A stretch of 64,000 bases of DNA from Planktothricoides raciborskii GIHE-MW2 (GCF_040564635.1 NZ_CP159837.1:3707001-3771000), one strand, 5' to 3'; counted from the first letter of the stretch, positions 26,423 to 37,406 are shown. Notes: generated from the letters alone by a model not told the origin. Translations and numbers: made by a program.

Positions 26423-27376
26423 ATGACGTATCGGGGTTACAATGTCAACCACTACTCATGTTTTAATGCCGTGTCCGGATTTCTCTCTCTCAATAAACCT
26501 GCCCTGATGACTTCCCACGATTGTGTGGCCCGCATCCGACGACTGTTGCGGATTAAGCGTGTGGGTCACGCTGGTACTTTAGACCCTGCGGCGACGGGGG
26601 TTTTACCCGTGGCTGTGGGTAAGGCCACTCGACTGTTGCAGTATTTGCCCCAAACTAAGGCGTACCGCGCCACGATTCGCTTAGGTGTGACGACGACGAC
26701 CGATGATTTAGAAGGGGAAATTTTAACTCGTGAGCCGGTGTCCGTGGAGCGGTTGCCGGAAGCGGCGATCGCGGCTTTGAGGGAATTTGTGGGTAAGATT
26801 TCCCAAGTCCCACCGGCTTACAGTGCGATTCAAGTCCAAGGTCAACGATTATATGATTTAGCCCGTCGCGGGGAAGCGGTGGAGGTGCCTGTCCGGGAGG
26901 TGGAGGTTTACGAGATTAAATTCCTAGACTGGCGTGATGGGGACTTTCCCGAATTGGATCTGGCGATCGCCTGTGGGCCGGGGACTTATATTCGGGCGAT
27001 CGCTCGTGACCTGGGGCAGCGACTCGGTACGGGTGGCACCCTTGCCCATTTGACTCGCACCGAAAGTAGTGGCTTTACCCTTGACCAAAGTATCACCTTT
27101 GAAGAGTTAGAAACTCAGTTACAATCGGGCAGTTTTAATTTGATTTCGCCCGTAACTGGGTTAATCCATTTACCGCAAATTACTCTGGAAAATGCGATCG
27201 CTCATCGTTGGTGCCAAGGACAGAAAATTACCGAGTTTTTATCTAACCTGTCACCGACAGAAAATTCTCCCTTTCGAGTCCATTCTGAAGATGGAGAATT
27301 TTTAGGCATTGCCGTAATTTCTGATAGCGAAACACCACAATTAATCCCCAAAATGGTATTCGCGGAAATGGCCTAA
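26423..27376 (+). CDS. truB: tRNA pseudouridine(55) synthase
   Basis: A TruB enzyme that isomerises U55 in the T-arm of tRNAs. The N-terminal motif [20 protein letters not shown] and the catalytic loop [16 protein letters not shown] (Asp 54) are intact, followed by the TruB insert and a C-terminal PUA-like region. The listed ATG adds 16 residues ahead of the usual start; a GTG at 26471 gives [10 protein letters not shown], the more usual beginning, but neither has a strong ribosome site. Length 300-317 residues is normal. It is convergent with trmFO, another U-modifying enzyme for position 54. Confidence 0.96.
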   Translation: MTYRGYNVNHYSCFNAVSGFLSLNKPALMTSHDCVARIRRLLRIKRVGHAGTLDPAATGVLPVAVGKATRLLQYLPQTKAYRATIRLGVTTTTDDLEGEILTREPVSVERLPEAAIAALREFVGKISQVPPAYSAIQVQGQRLYDLARRGEAVEVPVREVEVYEIKFLDWRDGDFPELDLAIACGPGTYIRAIARDLGQRLGTGGTLAHLTRTESSGFTLDQSITFEELETQLQSGSFNLISPVTGLIHLPQITLENAIAHRWCQGQKITEFLSNLSPTENSPFRVHSEDGEFLGIAVISDSETPQLIPKMVFAEMA

Positions 27377-27387
27377 CATCATATATG

Positions 27388-27412
27388 GTAGGGTGGGCAA
27401 TGCCCACCCTAC
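27388..27412. terminator. Palindromic hairpin between convergent truB and trmFO
   Basis: Arms GTAGGGTGGGCA and TGCCCACCCTAC pair perfectly around one base. A near copy is at 28836-28857, so this is a dispersed repeat that may serve as a bidirectional terminator; there is no T-run. Confidence 0.5.
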
Positions 27413-27421
27413 GATCGTAAA

Positions 27422-28759
27422 TTAAACCGCTACTAATGGCTGGAAAATATTACGGCGCCAATGAGCTAAATCCCCTAAAGCGCGATCGCGATATTTCCCA
27501 TAACGTTCCGGCTTACTTCTCACCTTTTGGGGTAAATCGGGAATAATGCCAAAATTCGGCGGCATCGGTTGATAATGTTTCGGCGAAGCTGAACTAATAA
27601 ACGCAAATAATGCGCCCATCATCGTCGTTTCCGGTAACGCCACCGGAGGCAAACCTAAAGCAATTCTGGCCGCATTTGTTCCCGCTAACCAACCCCCAGC
27701 CGCTGCTGCGGTATAGCCCTCAGTACCGATGAGTTGACCTGCCGCTAATAAGGTGGGTTTTTTTCTAAATTGTAACGTAGGATCGAGCAATTCTGGAGAA
27801 TTAATAAACGTATTCCGGTGCATGACCCCCATGCGGACAAACTCCGCATTTTCTAAGCCGGGAATTAATTGAAAAACCCGCTTTTGTTCCCCCCATTTTA
27901 AATTAGTTTGAAAGCCAACCATATTCCATAAATTCCCGGCCTTATCTTCTTGGCGCAATTGCACCACTGCATAATAACGTTCTCCCGTGCGGGGGTCATT
28001 CAGTCCCACGGGCTTTAGCGGCCCATAACGCATAGTATCTTCTCCCCGTTTGGCCATTTCTTCAATGGGTAAACAGGCTTCAAAAAATTTAGCGGTTTCT
28101 CGTTCAAAGTCTTTTAATTCGGCTTGTTCTGCGGCACATAATTCTTGCCAAAAATTAAGATACTGTTCTCGGTTCATGGGACAATTAATATAGTCCGCAT
28201 CTCCTTTATCATAACGAGAGGCACGAAAAGCAATGTCAAAGTTAATTGATTCCCCCAGGACAATGGGACTGGCGGCATCAAAAAAACTCATATACTCCAT
28301 GCCAGTAAACTGTTGCAAATCCGCCGCTAATGCCGCACTGGTTAACGGCCCGCTGGTGAGTACGGTAATCGCATCTAAGGGAATATTTTGCACTTCACCC
28401 CGGCGCAGTTCAATTAATGGGTGATTGGCCAAAGTTTCGGTGAGTTCTCGACTAAATACTCCGCGATCAACCGCCAGCGCCCCGCCTGCGGGGACTGAAT
28501 GTTCGTCTGCTTTACCAATAATAATTGACCCTAGTTGTCGCAATTCTTCATGGAGTAATCCGGCAGCGCGATCGCTCGCTTTTGCCCCAAAAGAATTACT
28601 ACAAACTAACTCGGCTAACTCCTCACTATGGTGGGCAGGGGTCATTTGCACTGGGCGCATTTCATGGAGAACCACGGCCACTCCAGCTTGGGCTACTTGC
28701 CACGCGGCTTCAGTCCCTGCAAGTCCACCACCAATCACTTGTACGGGTTGTTGATTCAT
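27422..28759 (-). CDS. trmFO: Methylenetetrahydrofolate-tRNA (uracil-5-)-methyltransferase
   Basis: A 445-residue flavoprotein that makes m5U54 in tRNA using methylenetetrahydrofolate. The FAD-binding motif [19 protein letters not shown] opens the protein. Family signatures [31 protein letters not shown] and [20 protein letters not shown] are present. It is full length. It converges on truB, which modifies the next position, U55. No regulatory feature is evident upstream except repeats. Confidence 0.97.
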   Translation of the reverse strand: MNQQPVQVIGGGLAGTEAAWQVAQAGVAVVLHEMRPVQMTPAHHSEELAELVCSNSFGAKASDRAAGLLHEELRQLGSIIIGKADEHSVPAGGALAVDRGVFSRELTETLANHPLIELRRGEVQNIPLDAITVLTSGPLTSAALAADLQQFTGMEYMSFFDAASPIVLGESINFDIAFRASRYDKGDADYINCPMNREQYLNFWQELCAAEQAELKDFERETAKFFEACLPIEEMAKRGEDTMRYGPLKPVGLNDPRTGERYYAVVQLRQEDKAGNLWNMVGFQTNLKWGEQKRVFQLIPGLENAEFVRMGVMHRNTFINSPELLDPTLQFRKKPTLLAAGQLIGTEGYTAAAAGGWLAGTNAARIALGLPPVALPETTMMGALFAFISSASPKHYQPMPPNFGIIPDLPQKVRSKPERYGKYRDRALGDLAHWRRNIFQPLVAV

Positions 28760-28835
28760 CGTTTTTGCTTTAGCTTTGCTTTAATTTGTTCAGTAAAGGA
28801 AAAATTAATTGTAGCAATGCCCACCATCATATATT

Positions 28836-28857
28836 GTAGGGTGAGCAATGCCCACCC
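28836..28857. repeat. Copy of the GTAGGGTG hairpin repeat
   Basis: Imperfect copy of the palindrome at 27388-27412 (GTAGGGTGAGCAATGCCCA and onward), upstream of trmFO. Confidence 0.6.
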
Positions 28858-28915
28858 TAAGAATTTTATTTTTTTTTCTTAGTTCTTAGTTATTCGTTAT
28901 GCGGATTAAACCACC

Positions 28916-28999
28916 AACCAAAGAATCCCTACCCACCAACCAAAGAATCCCTACCCAACCACTAACCAAAGAATCCCTACCCAACCACCAACCATCAAC
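28916..28999. repeat. Short tandem repeat upstream of the esterase pseudogene
   Basis: AACCAAAGAATCCCTACCCA occurs three times (28916, 28938, 28964) with shorter AACCA-type repeats after it, up to 18 bp before the ATG at 29018. Confidence 0.85.
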
Positions 29000-29017
29000 C
29001 ACTAACAAAAATCAATT

Positions 29018-29904
29018 ATGAGCGAATTTTATAAAGGCAACCAAAGAGGCTGGTTCTATGATCGCGGACATGAAGCGGGATTTTTTCACACTTATGATAA
29101 TTTTCAGGTGGGGGGAAAAACCGACCAACCTCGGAAAGTTCATGTATTTTTACCGCGAGAATATGAAGCGGTGGGCGATCGCTATCCAGTGCTCTATATG
29201 AATGATGGAGATACGGCATTTTTTCCCGGTGGAATGGTGGGAAAATCTTGGTGGACAGCGGAAACTCTCTGCGACCTTTACCAAAGAAGTGCTATCCGCA
29301 AATTAATTATCTTAGCGGTTTGTCCGTTAAACCGTGACTGGGAATACACCCATGAACCTGTCCCAGGACGAGGTGGGGGTGGACTCGAAGAATATAGCCA
29401 CTATTTAGCAGACTCAGTAAAGCCATTTATCGACCAACACTATCGTACCTTATCTCACCCTAAAGAAACCACAATTTTAGGCAGTTCTCACGGCGGACTT
29501 GCGGCTTTTTATACCGCTTGTCGTCGTCCCGAATGTTTTGGCAATGCGGCGGCTATTTCCCCATCATTTTGGGTGGGTCTTGATACAGGATCGGGAATGT
29601 TAATTAGTTTATCCCATTCTCGGTTATTAAAACTCTGTACTCCTACCCTCAAAAATGCCAGTATTCGCCCTCGAATTTGGTTAGATTGGGGACTATTGCG
29701 CGATCGAGGATTTCATAACTGGTTTATTGAAGCATATGCCACTAAAAGGGGAAGATAAATGGCCGATTTACTTTGTGATAAATTTGGCTATATTCAAAAT
29801 CAAAGTTTGTATATTTATCAAGACACAGACGGCCATCATACCGAAGCATTATGGCAAGTTTACCGTTAGTTTTGCAGGCATTTTATGAAATCAAATACTC
29901 ATAG
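29018..29904 (+). pseudogene. Esterase-family protein, disrupted before the catalytic His
   Basis: An alpha/beta-hydrolase of the enterochelin-esterase-like family. The nucleophile elbow GSSHGG is in the first 246 codons (29018-29758). The frame then meets TAA at 29756-29758, but the same frame continues with MADLLCDKFGYIQNQSLYIY and DGHHTEALW, which holds the expected catalytic His. A further frameshift near 29865 is needed to read LPLVLQAFYE to a stop at 29902. One nonsense change and one frameshift therefore separate the Ser and the His. The truncated 246-residue product would lack the triad, unless readthrough occurs. Confidence 0.8.
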
Positions 29905-30245
29905 GTATAAATAAACCCGGCATATCTCTCTCCTAATTACTATATTAAATAAGCTTAATCAAGCATCAATTATTTTGTTTATCTTGCCCCCTCAAAAGCG
30001 GGTGTTGGTTTAGCGACAGCGTAACCGAACACCTCCAAGCAACCCGTGTCAATCGTTGCTTTTTGAAGTTTTGTTTTTGAAAAAAATTTATAGCAAAGAT
30101 TTAGGTGTTTTATATTATATACATATTAAACAATTCTGGCAAAATATTGAGATCGATCACCCCAACTACCCGATCCACCGTCATCGGCTTTTTATAATTG
30201 TACATTTTTGTCTATTAAATAACAGAGTAGAACCAGAGAGCAAAA
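29905..30245. other. Intergenic, AT-rich
   Basis: It contains a short repeat near 29990-30050 (an AAAAGCGGGTGTTGG hairpin-like block) and otherwise AT-rich sequence. No gene is supported. Confidence 0.5.
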
Positions 30246-33200
30246 ATGACTGAATATTTTTATCAAGTGGGGGGCAGTCTAGCCAGTGATGCCCCGACTT
30301 ATGTGGAACGTCTGGCAGACAAGCAACTTTATCAAGCCTTAATTAAAGGCGAGTTTTGCTATGTGTTTAATTCCCGACAAATGGGCAAATCTTCCCTAAT
30401 GGTACATACGAGAAAGCGCTTAGAACAAGAGGGATATGGTTGTACTACCATTGACCTAACTCGAATTTGCAGTGAAAATATTACCCCTTTACAATGGTAC
30501 AAAGGAATTGTCACCGAATTATGGCGGGGATTTAATTTAATTGACAAGTTTCCGCTAAAATCTTGGTTGCAAGAAGTGGAAGAAGTTTCTTTATTGCCAA
30601 AATTAAGTAATTTTATCGAATAAGTTATTTTAACAAATATAAATGCATAAAAATTTTTGATTTTTTGGATAAAATTGATAGTATTTTTCGGTTATATTTT
30701 GCGGTAGATGACTTTTTTGCTCTGATTCGGTTTTGCTACAACCAAAGAGCCACTAATCCCGCATACCATCGTCTTAGCTTTGCCTTATTTGGGGTAGCTA
30801 CTCCCAGTGATTTAATCCAAGATAAAAGCCGCACTCCCTTTAATATTGGCACCGCGATCGATTTAGGGGGATTTACTCTGGAACAAGCGCAGCCGCTTTT
30901 AAAAGGATTAGAAGCTCATGTGAGTCATCCAGAAAACGTCTTGCAAGAAATCTTGCTTTGGACAAATGGCCAACCTTTTCTGACTCAAAAACTCTGTAAT
31001 TTAGTTACAATAGCAGCCAAGTCAATGGCATATGGCTTAAGTATTCCCCCAAGTACGGAAGCATTTTGGGTGCAAAATTTGGTCAAAAGCCAAGTGATTA
31101 AGCATTGGGAGTCTCAGGATGAACCATAACATTTAATAACCATTCGCGATCGCATTTTGCATAACCAACACAAAGCTGGGAGATTACAGAACTAATTTTA
31201 TCAGGTTTGGTGGTCAAACATCAGAAATATTTACAAGTAAAAAATAAAATTTATCAGGAATTTTTTAATCAAAAGTCGGTAGAAAAACAACTTTCAGCCT
31301 TACGGCCTTATTCTCAAACTTTTGATGCTTGGGTTGCTTCGGGGCAAACCGATGAATCACGATTATTAAGAGGCCGAGCTTTAAAAGAGGCGCAAATATG
31401 GGCGCAAGGCAAAAGTTTAAGCGATTTAGATTATCAGTTTTTAGCCGCTTCGGTGGACTGTGACAAACAAGAAGTCCAACGGGCTTTATAAGCCGAAGGA
31501 TCTAAAGCTATTGAATCTGAAGCAAAAGCGATCGCTGCCCAATTAGCTGAGGAAAAAAGAAGGTTATGGCAAGAACAAAAAACTGCCAAATTACACAGAT
31601 TATTTTTAGGAGCAATCAGTCTAGCTTTTCTGGTATCTTCTGGCTTAGGAGTCTTGGCTTTTCAACAATATCGAGAAGCCAGAATTAGCGAAATAAAAGC
31701 TTTAACTGCATCCTCAGAAAGTTTGCTGCTTGCCAATCGACAATTAGATGCAATAATTGCCGCAATTCAAGCTAACCGCAAGTTAGAAAATTTTTCCAAA
31801 GGCGATCGCGCCACCATAGAAAATGTGGAAACTGCCTTAAATCAAGCAGTCTATGGAAGTTATAAATTTAACCATTTAAGCGGACATAAAGGCAGTGTTA
31901 CGGCGGTGAATATTAGTCCCAACCTTCAGTTAATTGCCACGGGTGCTGAAGATCAAACCGTGAGAATTTGGCAACCGGATGGGAAACTTTTGCATATCTT
32001 AAAACATAGCGGATCCGTTGGGCGGGTGATGTTTAGTCCTGACAGTCATTTACTCGTAGCAGCGAGTTTAGATGGCACTGTGAAAATTTGGAGGGTTGAT
32101 GGTACATTAATCAAAAGTTTTAAAGCCCATGAAATGCCGGTTTGGGGAGTGGCGTTTAGCCCCAATGGTCAACTAATCGCTTCAGCAAGTGGCGATCGCA
32201 CTGTAAAATTGTGGAACCTTGATGGCCAACTCTTAAAAACATTTATCCGTCATCAAAACATCGTGCTAAGTGTGACTTTTAGTCCCGATAGCCTTATGAT
32301 TGATTCTGCTGGAGCGGATAATACGATTAAACTATGCAGCGTTGATGGTAGCTTGCTGAACACCCTAAAAGGACATCAGAAAACTGTCTCGGATGTAAAG
32401 TTTTGCCCAGGGACAGATTTACTGGTATCTGTTAGTCACGATCTCACGGCAAAACTGTGGAAAATAGACGGCACTTTAGTCAAAACAATTCCCACCAATC
32501 GGGAATTTTTTGCTATTTATTTTCAATAAAAAAATACTACAATTGACGAATAAAACACAATTAAATATTGGAATTTTAACGGCAACTTGATTGCCGAGTT
32601 AAATATGTTTCGCAGCCAAGTTGGATTCGTGGCCATGAGTGCCAATGGTTTAATGGAAATCTCGGCGAATAATCAGGGGGAAATTAAACTCTGGAAGCTG
32701 AATCACGATCTATTAAAACCCCTCAAGGCACATGAGCATAAGATTTGGGATGTGGCGACGAGCCCGGATGGTAAATTAATCGCTTCAACCAGTGTGGATC
32801 AAACCCTAAAATTATGGCGGTCTGATGGCACACTTTTGCAAACCCTGAAAGATAACAAATCTACAGTTTTTCGGACGGCGGTTTTTAGTCAAGATAGTCG
32901 AATGTTAGTGACGGGTAGTGTGGATCAGCAAGTGCAAATTTGGGATATTAGTAATCCAGAAACTTCAGAGATAAAACTGCTCAAAACTTTCGCAGGACAT
33001 CAAGCGCCGGTTAATGCTCTGGCGATCGCCCCTGATGGAAAAACCATCGCTTCTGGAGATAATAAAACGATTAGACTTTGGAATTTTGAAGGAAAATTAC
33101 TGCATAGTTTTCCCGCGCATAATCAAATTATTTGGAGATTAGGGTTTAGTCTTGATGGTCAATTCATTGCCTCGGCCAGCGCTGATGGCACCGCTAAAAT

Positions 33201-33702
33201 TTGGCGGGTTGCCGATGGTTTATTAGCGGCCACTCTGAACCACGATGGCCCAGTTTGGGGAGTTGCTTTTAGTCCTCAAGGAAATTTGGTTGTCACTTCT
33301 AGTCGCGATGGTAACTTGAAATTGTGGGAATTAGATGGAACATTACTCAAGACGATACCTAATTTAAGTGGGTTAAACCGATTGGCCATCAGTCCTGACG
33401 GTAAAATTATTGCGACAGCGGGAGTAGATACGAATGTAAAATTATGGAGTAATACCGGAGAATTACTCGCCATTTTACCCGGTCATCAATCGATGGTTTT
33501 TAGCGTGGCTTTTACCGCTGATGGCAACTTCCTGGTTTCTGGGGGAGAAGAAGGCACTATGATTATCTGGAATTTAAAGAATATTCTCGCTCTGAAACCG
33601 CTCAATTATGCTTGCAATTGGGTGCAGGATTATTTGCAGACAAATGTTGAGGTGGAAGAGGGCGATCGGGATTTATGTAAAGGAGTAGAACTAGGAAAGT
33701 AA
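30246..33702 (+). pseudogene. AAA-like ATPase/WD40-repeat protein, multiply disrupted
   Basis: One ancestral gene of about 1150 codons broken into five open segments (30246-30623, 30665-31129, 31207-31491, 31654-32529, 32587-33702). The N-terminal AAA_35-like part has Walker [12 protein letters not shown]; the Walker B region at 30655 reads FDFLDKIDS, where relatives have DE, so the catalytic Glu is Lys. An in-frame TAA at 31489-31491 is followed by the same frame through a membrane helix (LGAISLAFLVSSGLGVLAF). About a dozen WD40 blades follow (for example VRIWQPDGKLL, VAFSPNGQLIASASGD). Frameshifts lie near 30620, 31130-31200 and 32530-32586. The last segment (371 codons of WD40) might still be expressed. 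Confidence 0.85.
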
Positions 33703-33751
33703 GCATGACTAATAAACATTACTAAATAGTTGGATTGAGTGGGGGGATCTA

Positions 33752-33857
33752 GGCAGTGATATTCCCACTCTGGAGTATGCTTGTGATTGGTTGCGGGATT
33801 AGTTGCGGGATTATCTGCGGACTAATGTTGAGGTGGAACAGGGTGATAGCGGGATAG
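33752..33857 (+). pseudogene. Second WD40-gene tail remnant
   Basis: Encodes DIPTLEYACDWLRD, a stop, then LRDYLRTNVEVEQGDSGI. This duplicates the end of the preceding gene (LNYACNWVQDYLQTNVEVEE) and is the tail of another WD40 gene whose body is gone. Confidence 0.65.
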
Positions 33858-33998
33858 CTTTTCCCGGCACTTATGTGGGTGGAAAAGCAGGGGATAGATG
33901 CTCCCATGAGATTTAAGATTCCCGGATTCTTGGCAAAAGTCGGGGATCTGTGGCCAAATTTGGCCAATTTTAAATATTCAGGAATTACCCATGAACGC

Positions 33999-34070
33999 TA
34001 TCGGTAGGGTGTTTTTCCCAGACTGTTACCGACTAATACCCCATATATAGAGTCGTTGCGTAAGTCCTAA
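33999..34070. repeat. Dispersed repeat, inverted copy of 5735-5805
   Basis: Ends in ACGCAAC-type sequence read on the minus strand; 35 of 36 bases match the other copy. It lies 70 bp upstream of the kinase gene. Confidence 0.7.
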
Positions 34071-34138
34071 TATTCAGGGAGCGATCGCAATATAGACTCA
34101 GATTTACAACCTATTTATATTTACAGGCGGAATCAACC

Positions 34139-36925
34139 ATGATTCAAAAAACCATCCGGTTTGTGACTACCTTCTTGCTTCTTATCACACCCATAGCTGT
34201 TGTTACTGGGATTATTTATGCTCAACAAGCAAAGCAGGCGAAAACTGTTCTGGAAATCCAAGCCAGTAATAGTGTCAAAGGCCAAACTGACCAAATTACC
34301 AGGGAATTTCAGTTAATCGTATCTGATTTAATATTTTTAACAAAACTTAATGAATTGCAATTATATATTAAGCTAGAAAATCCCCAATATCGGGATGAAT
34401 TAGCCCGTGAATTTTTAAATTTTTCCGCCTCAAAAAAAATGTACGACCAGATTCGGTTTTTAGACCAAACCGGGATGGAAATTGTTCGGGTGAATTTTAA
34501 TGGCGATCGCGCATCGATTGTGCCGGATGAAAAACTGCAAAATCAAGGAAATCGCTATTACTTTAAAGATACATTTCAGATCGATCCAGGAAAAATATTT
34601 GTTTCTCCCTTTGATTTAAATGTGGAAGGAAACCAAATTGAACAACCATTAAAACCAATGATTCGATTTGGGGTTCCGGTGTTTGATGACCAGAATCAAA
34701 AACGAGGAATTGTTTTACTTAACTACCTGGGAAATCAGTTGTTAAACCAACTGAAAAATAATGCGGCTTATGCTCCGGGGAATGTGATGCTGCTAAACGC
34801 CCAGGGTTTTTGGCTGACGGGAGTGGAAGATGCCCGGTTGTGGGGGTTTATGTATGGCGATCGCAACCATCAAACCTTTGGGCAATATTTTCCAGAGGAA
34901 TGGCAAAAAATGAGCAAAAAAAAATCCGGTCAATTTTATAGTAAAAATGGCTTATTTACCTTTGTCACTATCTATCCTTTAAGGGGAACACAAAAATCCA
35001 GTATTGCGATCGCCCAAGAAGCCTTTGCTCCCAGCCAAGCGGAAATCGGTGCCTCAGAATATTATTGGCAAGTGGTTTCCTATATATCCACTGCGGATCT
35101 CCAGGAGGCACTCAACCCCATTCGGCAAGAAACGACCCTGCTTTTCTTCGGATTAGGGGCGATCGGTCTGGTGATTGCTCTCTGGTTAACTAATATTCAA
35201 AATAAACGGGCTGAAGCGGAAAAACAAATTGAACAACAAAATAAATTTTTAAATAATATCATCAATTCTCTAGCGGATCCTTTCTATGTGGTTAACGTCA
35301 AAGATTACAAGATTATTACGGCGAATACTGCGGCCAAAAAGCTGGGGAAATTAGATCGAGGAATTAGCCTGGGTTTAACCCATCAAAGCAATACCTCCTG
35401 TACAAATGCCCGACATTCTTGCCCCTTGCAAATCGTTCAGCAGACCAAACAGCCGGTGGTGCTTGAACATACCCACTTTCGGGCTAATGGCGAACCGATG
35501 ATGGTAGAAGTTCACGGCTATCCGATCTTAGATGAGGAGGGAAATGTGGTGCAGATAATTGAATACAGCCTGGATATCACTGCCCGCAAACAAGTCGAAG
35601 AAGAATTACGCAAGCTTTCCCAAGCTGTAGAACAAAGCGCCAATGGGATTATTATTACTAATTTGCACGGCAAAATTGAGTATGTAAATCGCCAGTTTGC
35701 TCAAATGACTGGCTACACCTTTGAAGAAGTTAAGGACAAGACTCCTCGGATTTTGAATTCCGGTAAACAAAGCAAAGCTTATTATCAGGAGTTGTGGCAA
35801 ACGATTAAATCGGGACGAGAATGGCGTGGGGAATTTCATAACCGCCGCAAAGATGGCTCGCTTTATTGGGCACAAGCGACGCTTTCGCCGATTTTTAATG
35901 CTGAGGGAAATATGACACATTTTCTCGGAATTCAAGAAAATATTACCGCCAGAAAAGAAGCGGAATCAGCCCTACGGAATTCCGAAGCAAAATTGAGACG
36001 ACAAACTCAGGAATTAGCTAAAGCTTTAGAAGAGTTACGCCATGCTCAAAGTCAATTAATTCAAACAGAAAAAATGTCTAGTTTGGGTCAACTGGTGGCA
36101 GGAATTGCCCATGAAATTAATAATCCCGTGAATTTTATTTATGGTAATCTGGCTCATATTCAGACCTATGTGCAAGATTTAATTCAACTAATTCAGCTTT
36201 ATCAAACCTATCTCCCTGAACCCGCCGCAGAAATTACGGATCGAATCGAAGATATCGATCTAGAATTTATGATCGAAGATATTCCTAATTTGATCGGATC
36301 CATGAAACAAGGGGCGAATCGAATTAAGGCGATTGTTTCTTCTTTACGCACTTTTTCCCACATGGATCAAGTTGGGATTAAAGCGGTGGATATTCATCAA
36401 GGAATTGATAGTACCTTAATTTTGTTGCAGCCTCGCTTGAATGCCACGGCAAATCGTCCCGAAATTCAAATAGAAAAACACTATGGTAAGTTACCTTTAG
36501 TTAAATGTTATGCCGATCAAATGAATCAGGTGTTTATGAATATTATTAATAATGCTATTGATGCGATAGACCAGCGCGATTCGCGGCAGCGATCCGCTTT
36601 GCGCGATCGCACCCGGTCTTGGGCTGATTTTGAACAAAACCCCAGTCGAATTCAGATTATTACTGAGCTTATTACTGAAATGGGCGGGAATCGCCAATCG
36701 GTGAAAATCCGCATCATTGATAATGGATCAGGGATTCCTGCCTCGGTCAAAGACCGCGTATTTGACCCTTTTTTCACCACCAAAGATGTCGGTCAAGGAA
36801 CCGGCTTAGGACTCTCGATCTGTTATAAAATTATTACCGAACAACATAAAGGAAAAATAGAATGTTTTTCCACCGTTGGTCAAGGTACAGAATTTGCCAT
36901 CACTCTACCCATTTCGGGAATTTAA
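34139..36925 (+). CDS. Membrane-bound PAS-containing sensor histidine kinase
   Basis: A 928-residue kinase. It has an N-terminal membrane helix (about 7-27), a periplasmic Cache-like domain (30-325), a second helix (LLFFGLGAIGLVIALWL), a PAS domain with Cys and His residues (TSCTNARHSCPL), a second PAS/PAC pair and a coiled coil leading to the H-box GIAHEINNP with His 658. The N-box NIINNAIDAIDQ and G-boxes DNGSGIP and GTGLGLSI complete the ATPase. It autophosphorylates and signals to a response regulator not seen here. Residues about 815-835 come from a palindromic repeat inserted between the N-box and next strand. The core closely matches the partial kinase at 3-953. Confidence 0.94.
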   Translation: MIQKTIRFVTTFLLLITPIAVVTGIIYAQQAKQAKTVLEIQASNSVKGQTDQITREFQLIVSDLIFLTKLNELQLYIKLENPQYRDELAREFLNFSASKKMYDQIRFLDQTGMEIVRVNFNGDRASIVPDEKLQNQGNRYYFKDTFQIDPGKIFVSPFDLNVEGNQIEQPLKPMIRFGVPVFDDQNQKRGIVLLNYLGNQLLNQLKNNAAYAPGNVMLLNAQGFWLTGVEDARLWGFMYGDRNHQTFGQYFPEEWQKMSKKKSGQFYSKNGLFTFVTIYPLRGTQKSSIAIAQEAFAPSQAEIGASEYYWQVVSYISTADLQEALNPIRQETTLLFFGLGAIGLVIALWLTNIQNKRAEAEKQIEQQNKFLNNIINSLADPFYVVNVKDYKIITANTAAKKLGKLDRGISLGLTHQSNTSCTNARHSCPLQIVQQTKQPVVLEHTHFRANGEPMMVEVHGYPILDEEGNVVQIIEYSLDITARKQVEEELRKLSQAVEQSANGIIITNLHGKIEYVNRQFAQMTGYTFEEVKDKTPRILNSGKQSKAYYQELWQTIKSGREWRGEFHNRRKDGSLYWAQATLSPIFNAEGNMTHFLGIQENITARKEAESALRNSEAKLRRQTQELAKALEELRHAQSQLIQTEKMSSLGQLVAGIAHEINNPVNFIYGNLAHIQTYVQDLIQLIQLYQTYLPEPAAEITDRIEDIDLEFMIEDIPNLIGSMKQGANRIKAIVSSLRTFSHMDQVGIKAVDIHQGIDSTLILLQPRLNATANRPEIQIEKHYGKLPLVKCYADQMNQVFMNIINNAIDAIDQRDSRQRSALRDRTRSWADFEQNPSRIQIITELITEMGGNRQSVKIRIIDNGSGIPASVKDRVFDPFFTTKDVGQGTGLGLSICYKIITEQHKGKIECFSTVGQGTEFAITLPISGI
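36571..36616. repeat. Palindromic repeat inserted in frame in the kinase gene
   Basis: Contains ATCCGCTTTGCG, the exact complement of part of the NACHT-gene copy at 24296-24342, and is translated as RQRSALRDRT. It falls in the loop after the N-box. Confidence 0.72.
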
Positions 36926-36949
36926 ATATGATTTCATTCAGAATTGTCT

Positions 36950-36982
36950 ATGGAGAATAATCCTGTGGTGGTTATTCTCCAT
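36950..36982 (+). terminator. Rho-independent-like terminator of the kinase gene
   Basis: Arms ATGGAGAATAA and TTATTCTCCAT pair over 11 bp around an 11-nt loop and are followed by TTTT. Confidence 0.65.
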
Positions 36983-37012
36983 TTTTATCAATTGTTGAGA
37001 GCCTGTTGAGCG

Positions 37013-37067
37013 CCTCTGGTGCGATTCCGCTTTCGCGGATCCCGAAGCGCGAATCGCGTCCCAGAGG
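37013..37067. repeat. Intergenic copy of the palindromic repeat
   Basis: Nested arms CCTCTGG/CCAGAGG and GCGATTC/GAATCGC with an inner CCGC-TTTC-GCGG hairpin. Its GGTGCGATTCCGC is identical to the copy in the NACHT gene. Confidence 0.8.
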
Positions 37068-37088
37068 GACTTAAAGCATTCAGCCAGC

Positions 37089-37406
37089 TTAGGAATTTTC
37101 CAAAATCCATTCAGAAGCCCTTTCGCCCAAATCAATGGGAATACTGACCGCTTTACCCAACCGAGGACGTTCCTGAGTATTTTCAATAAAACGTTGCACT
37201 TGCTCAAACCCGCCCCAAGCGTGCAGATAATTCGCCACTGCGTTCAAATGCTCTTGATATTCCGCTTCGGTCATGGGAAAAGAGGCTTGCTCTAAGTATT
37301 TCCACATCACCTGGACAAACATCTTACCTTGAGTCCGGCGCAGTTGAATGTCGTAGGAATATCCCCATTTCTGGATCAACAATGCTCGTAATGTATTTCC
37401 GTCCAT
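37089..37406 (-). CDS. DUF3067 family protein
   Basis: A 105-residue protein of DUF3067, a small soluble family found in cyanobacteria and chloroplast-bearing eukaryotes. It has no membrane segment; conserved-looking parts are LIQKWGYSYDIQLRR, the FVQVMWKYLEQ helix and RPRLGKAVSIPIDLG. In cyanobacteria it is often next to petC, as here, where it is divergent from petC-petA. Homologues have been linked to cytochrome b6f assembly, which I recall but cannot verify here. Confidence 0.85.
   Translation of the reverse strand: MDGNTLRALLIQKWGYSYDIQLRRTQGKMFVQVMWKYLEQASFPMTEAEYQEHLNAVANYLHAWGGFEQVQRFIENTQERPRLGKAVSIPIDLGERASEWILENS

Noticed and set aside
30056-30253. 65-residue AT-rich ORF
   Set aside because: Composition is spacer-like and it has no ribosome site; it overlaps the following start.
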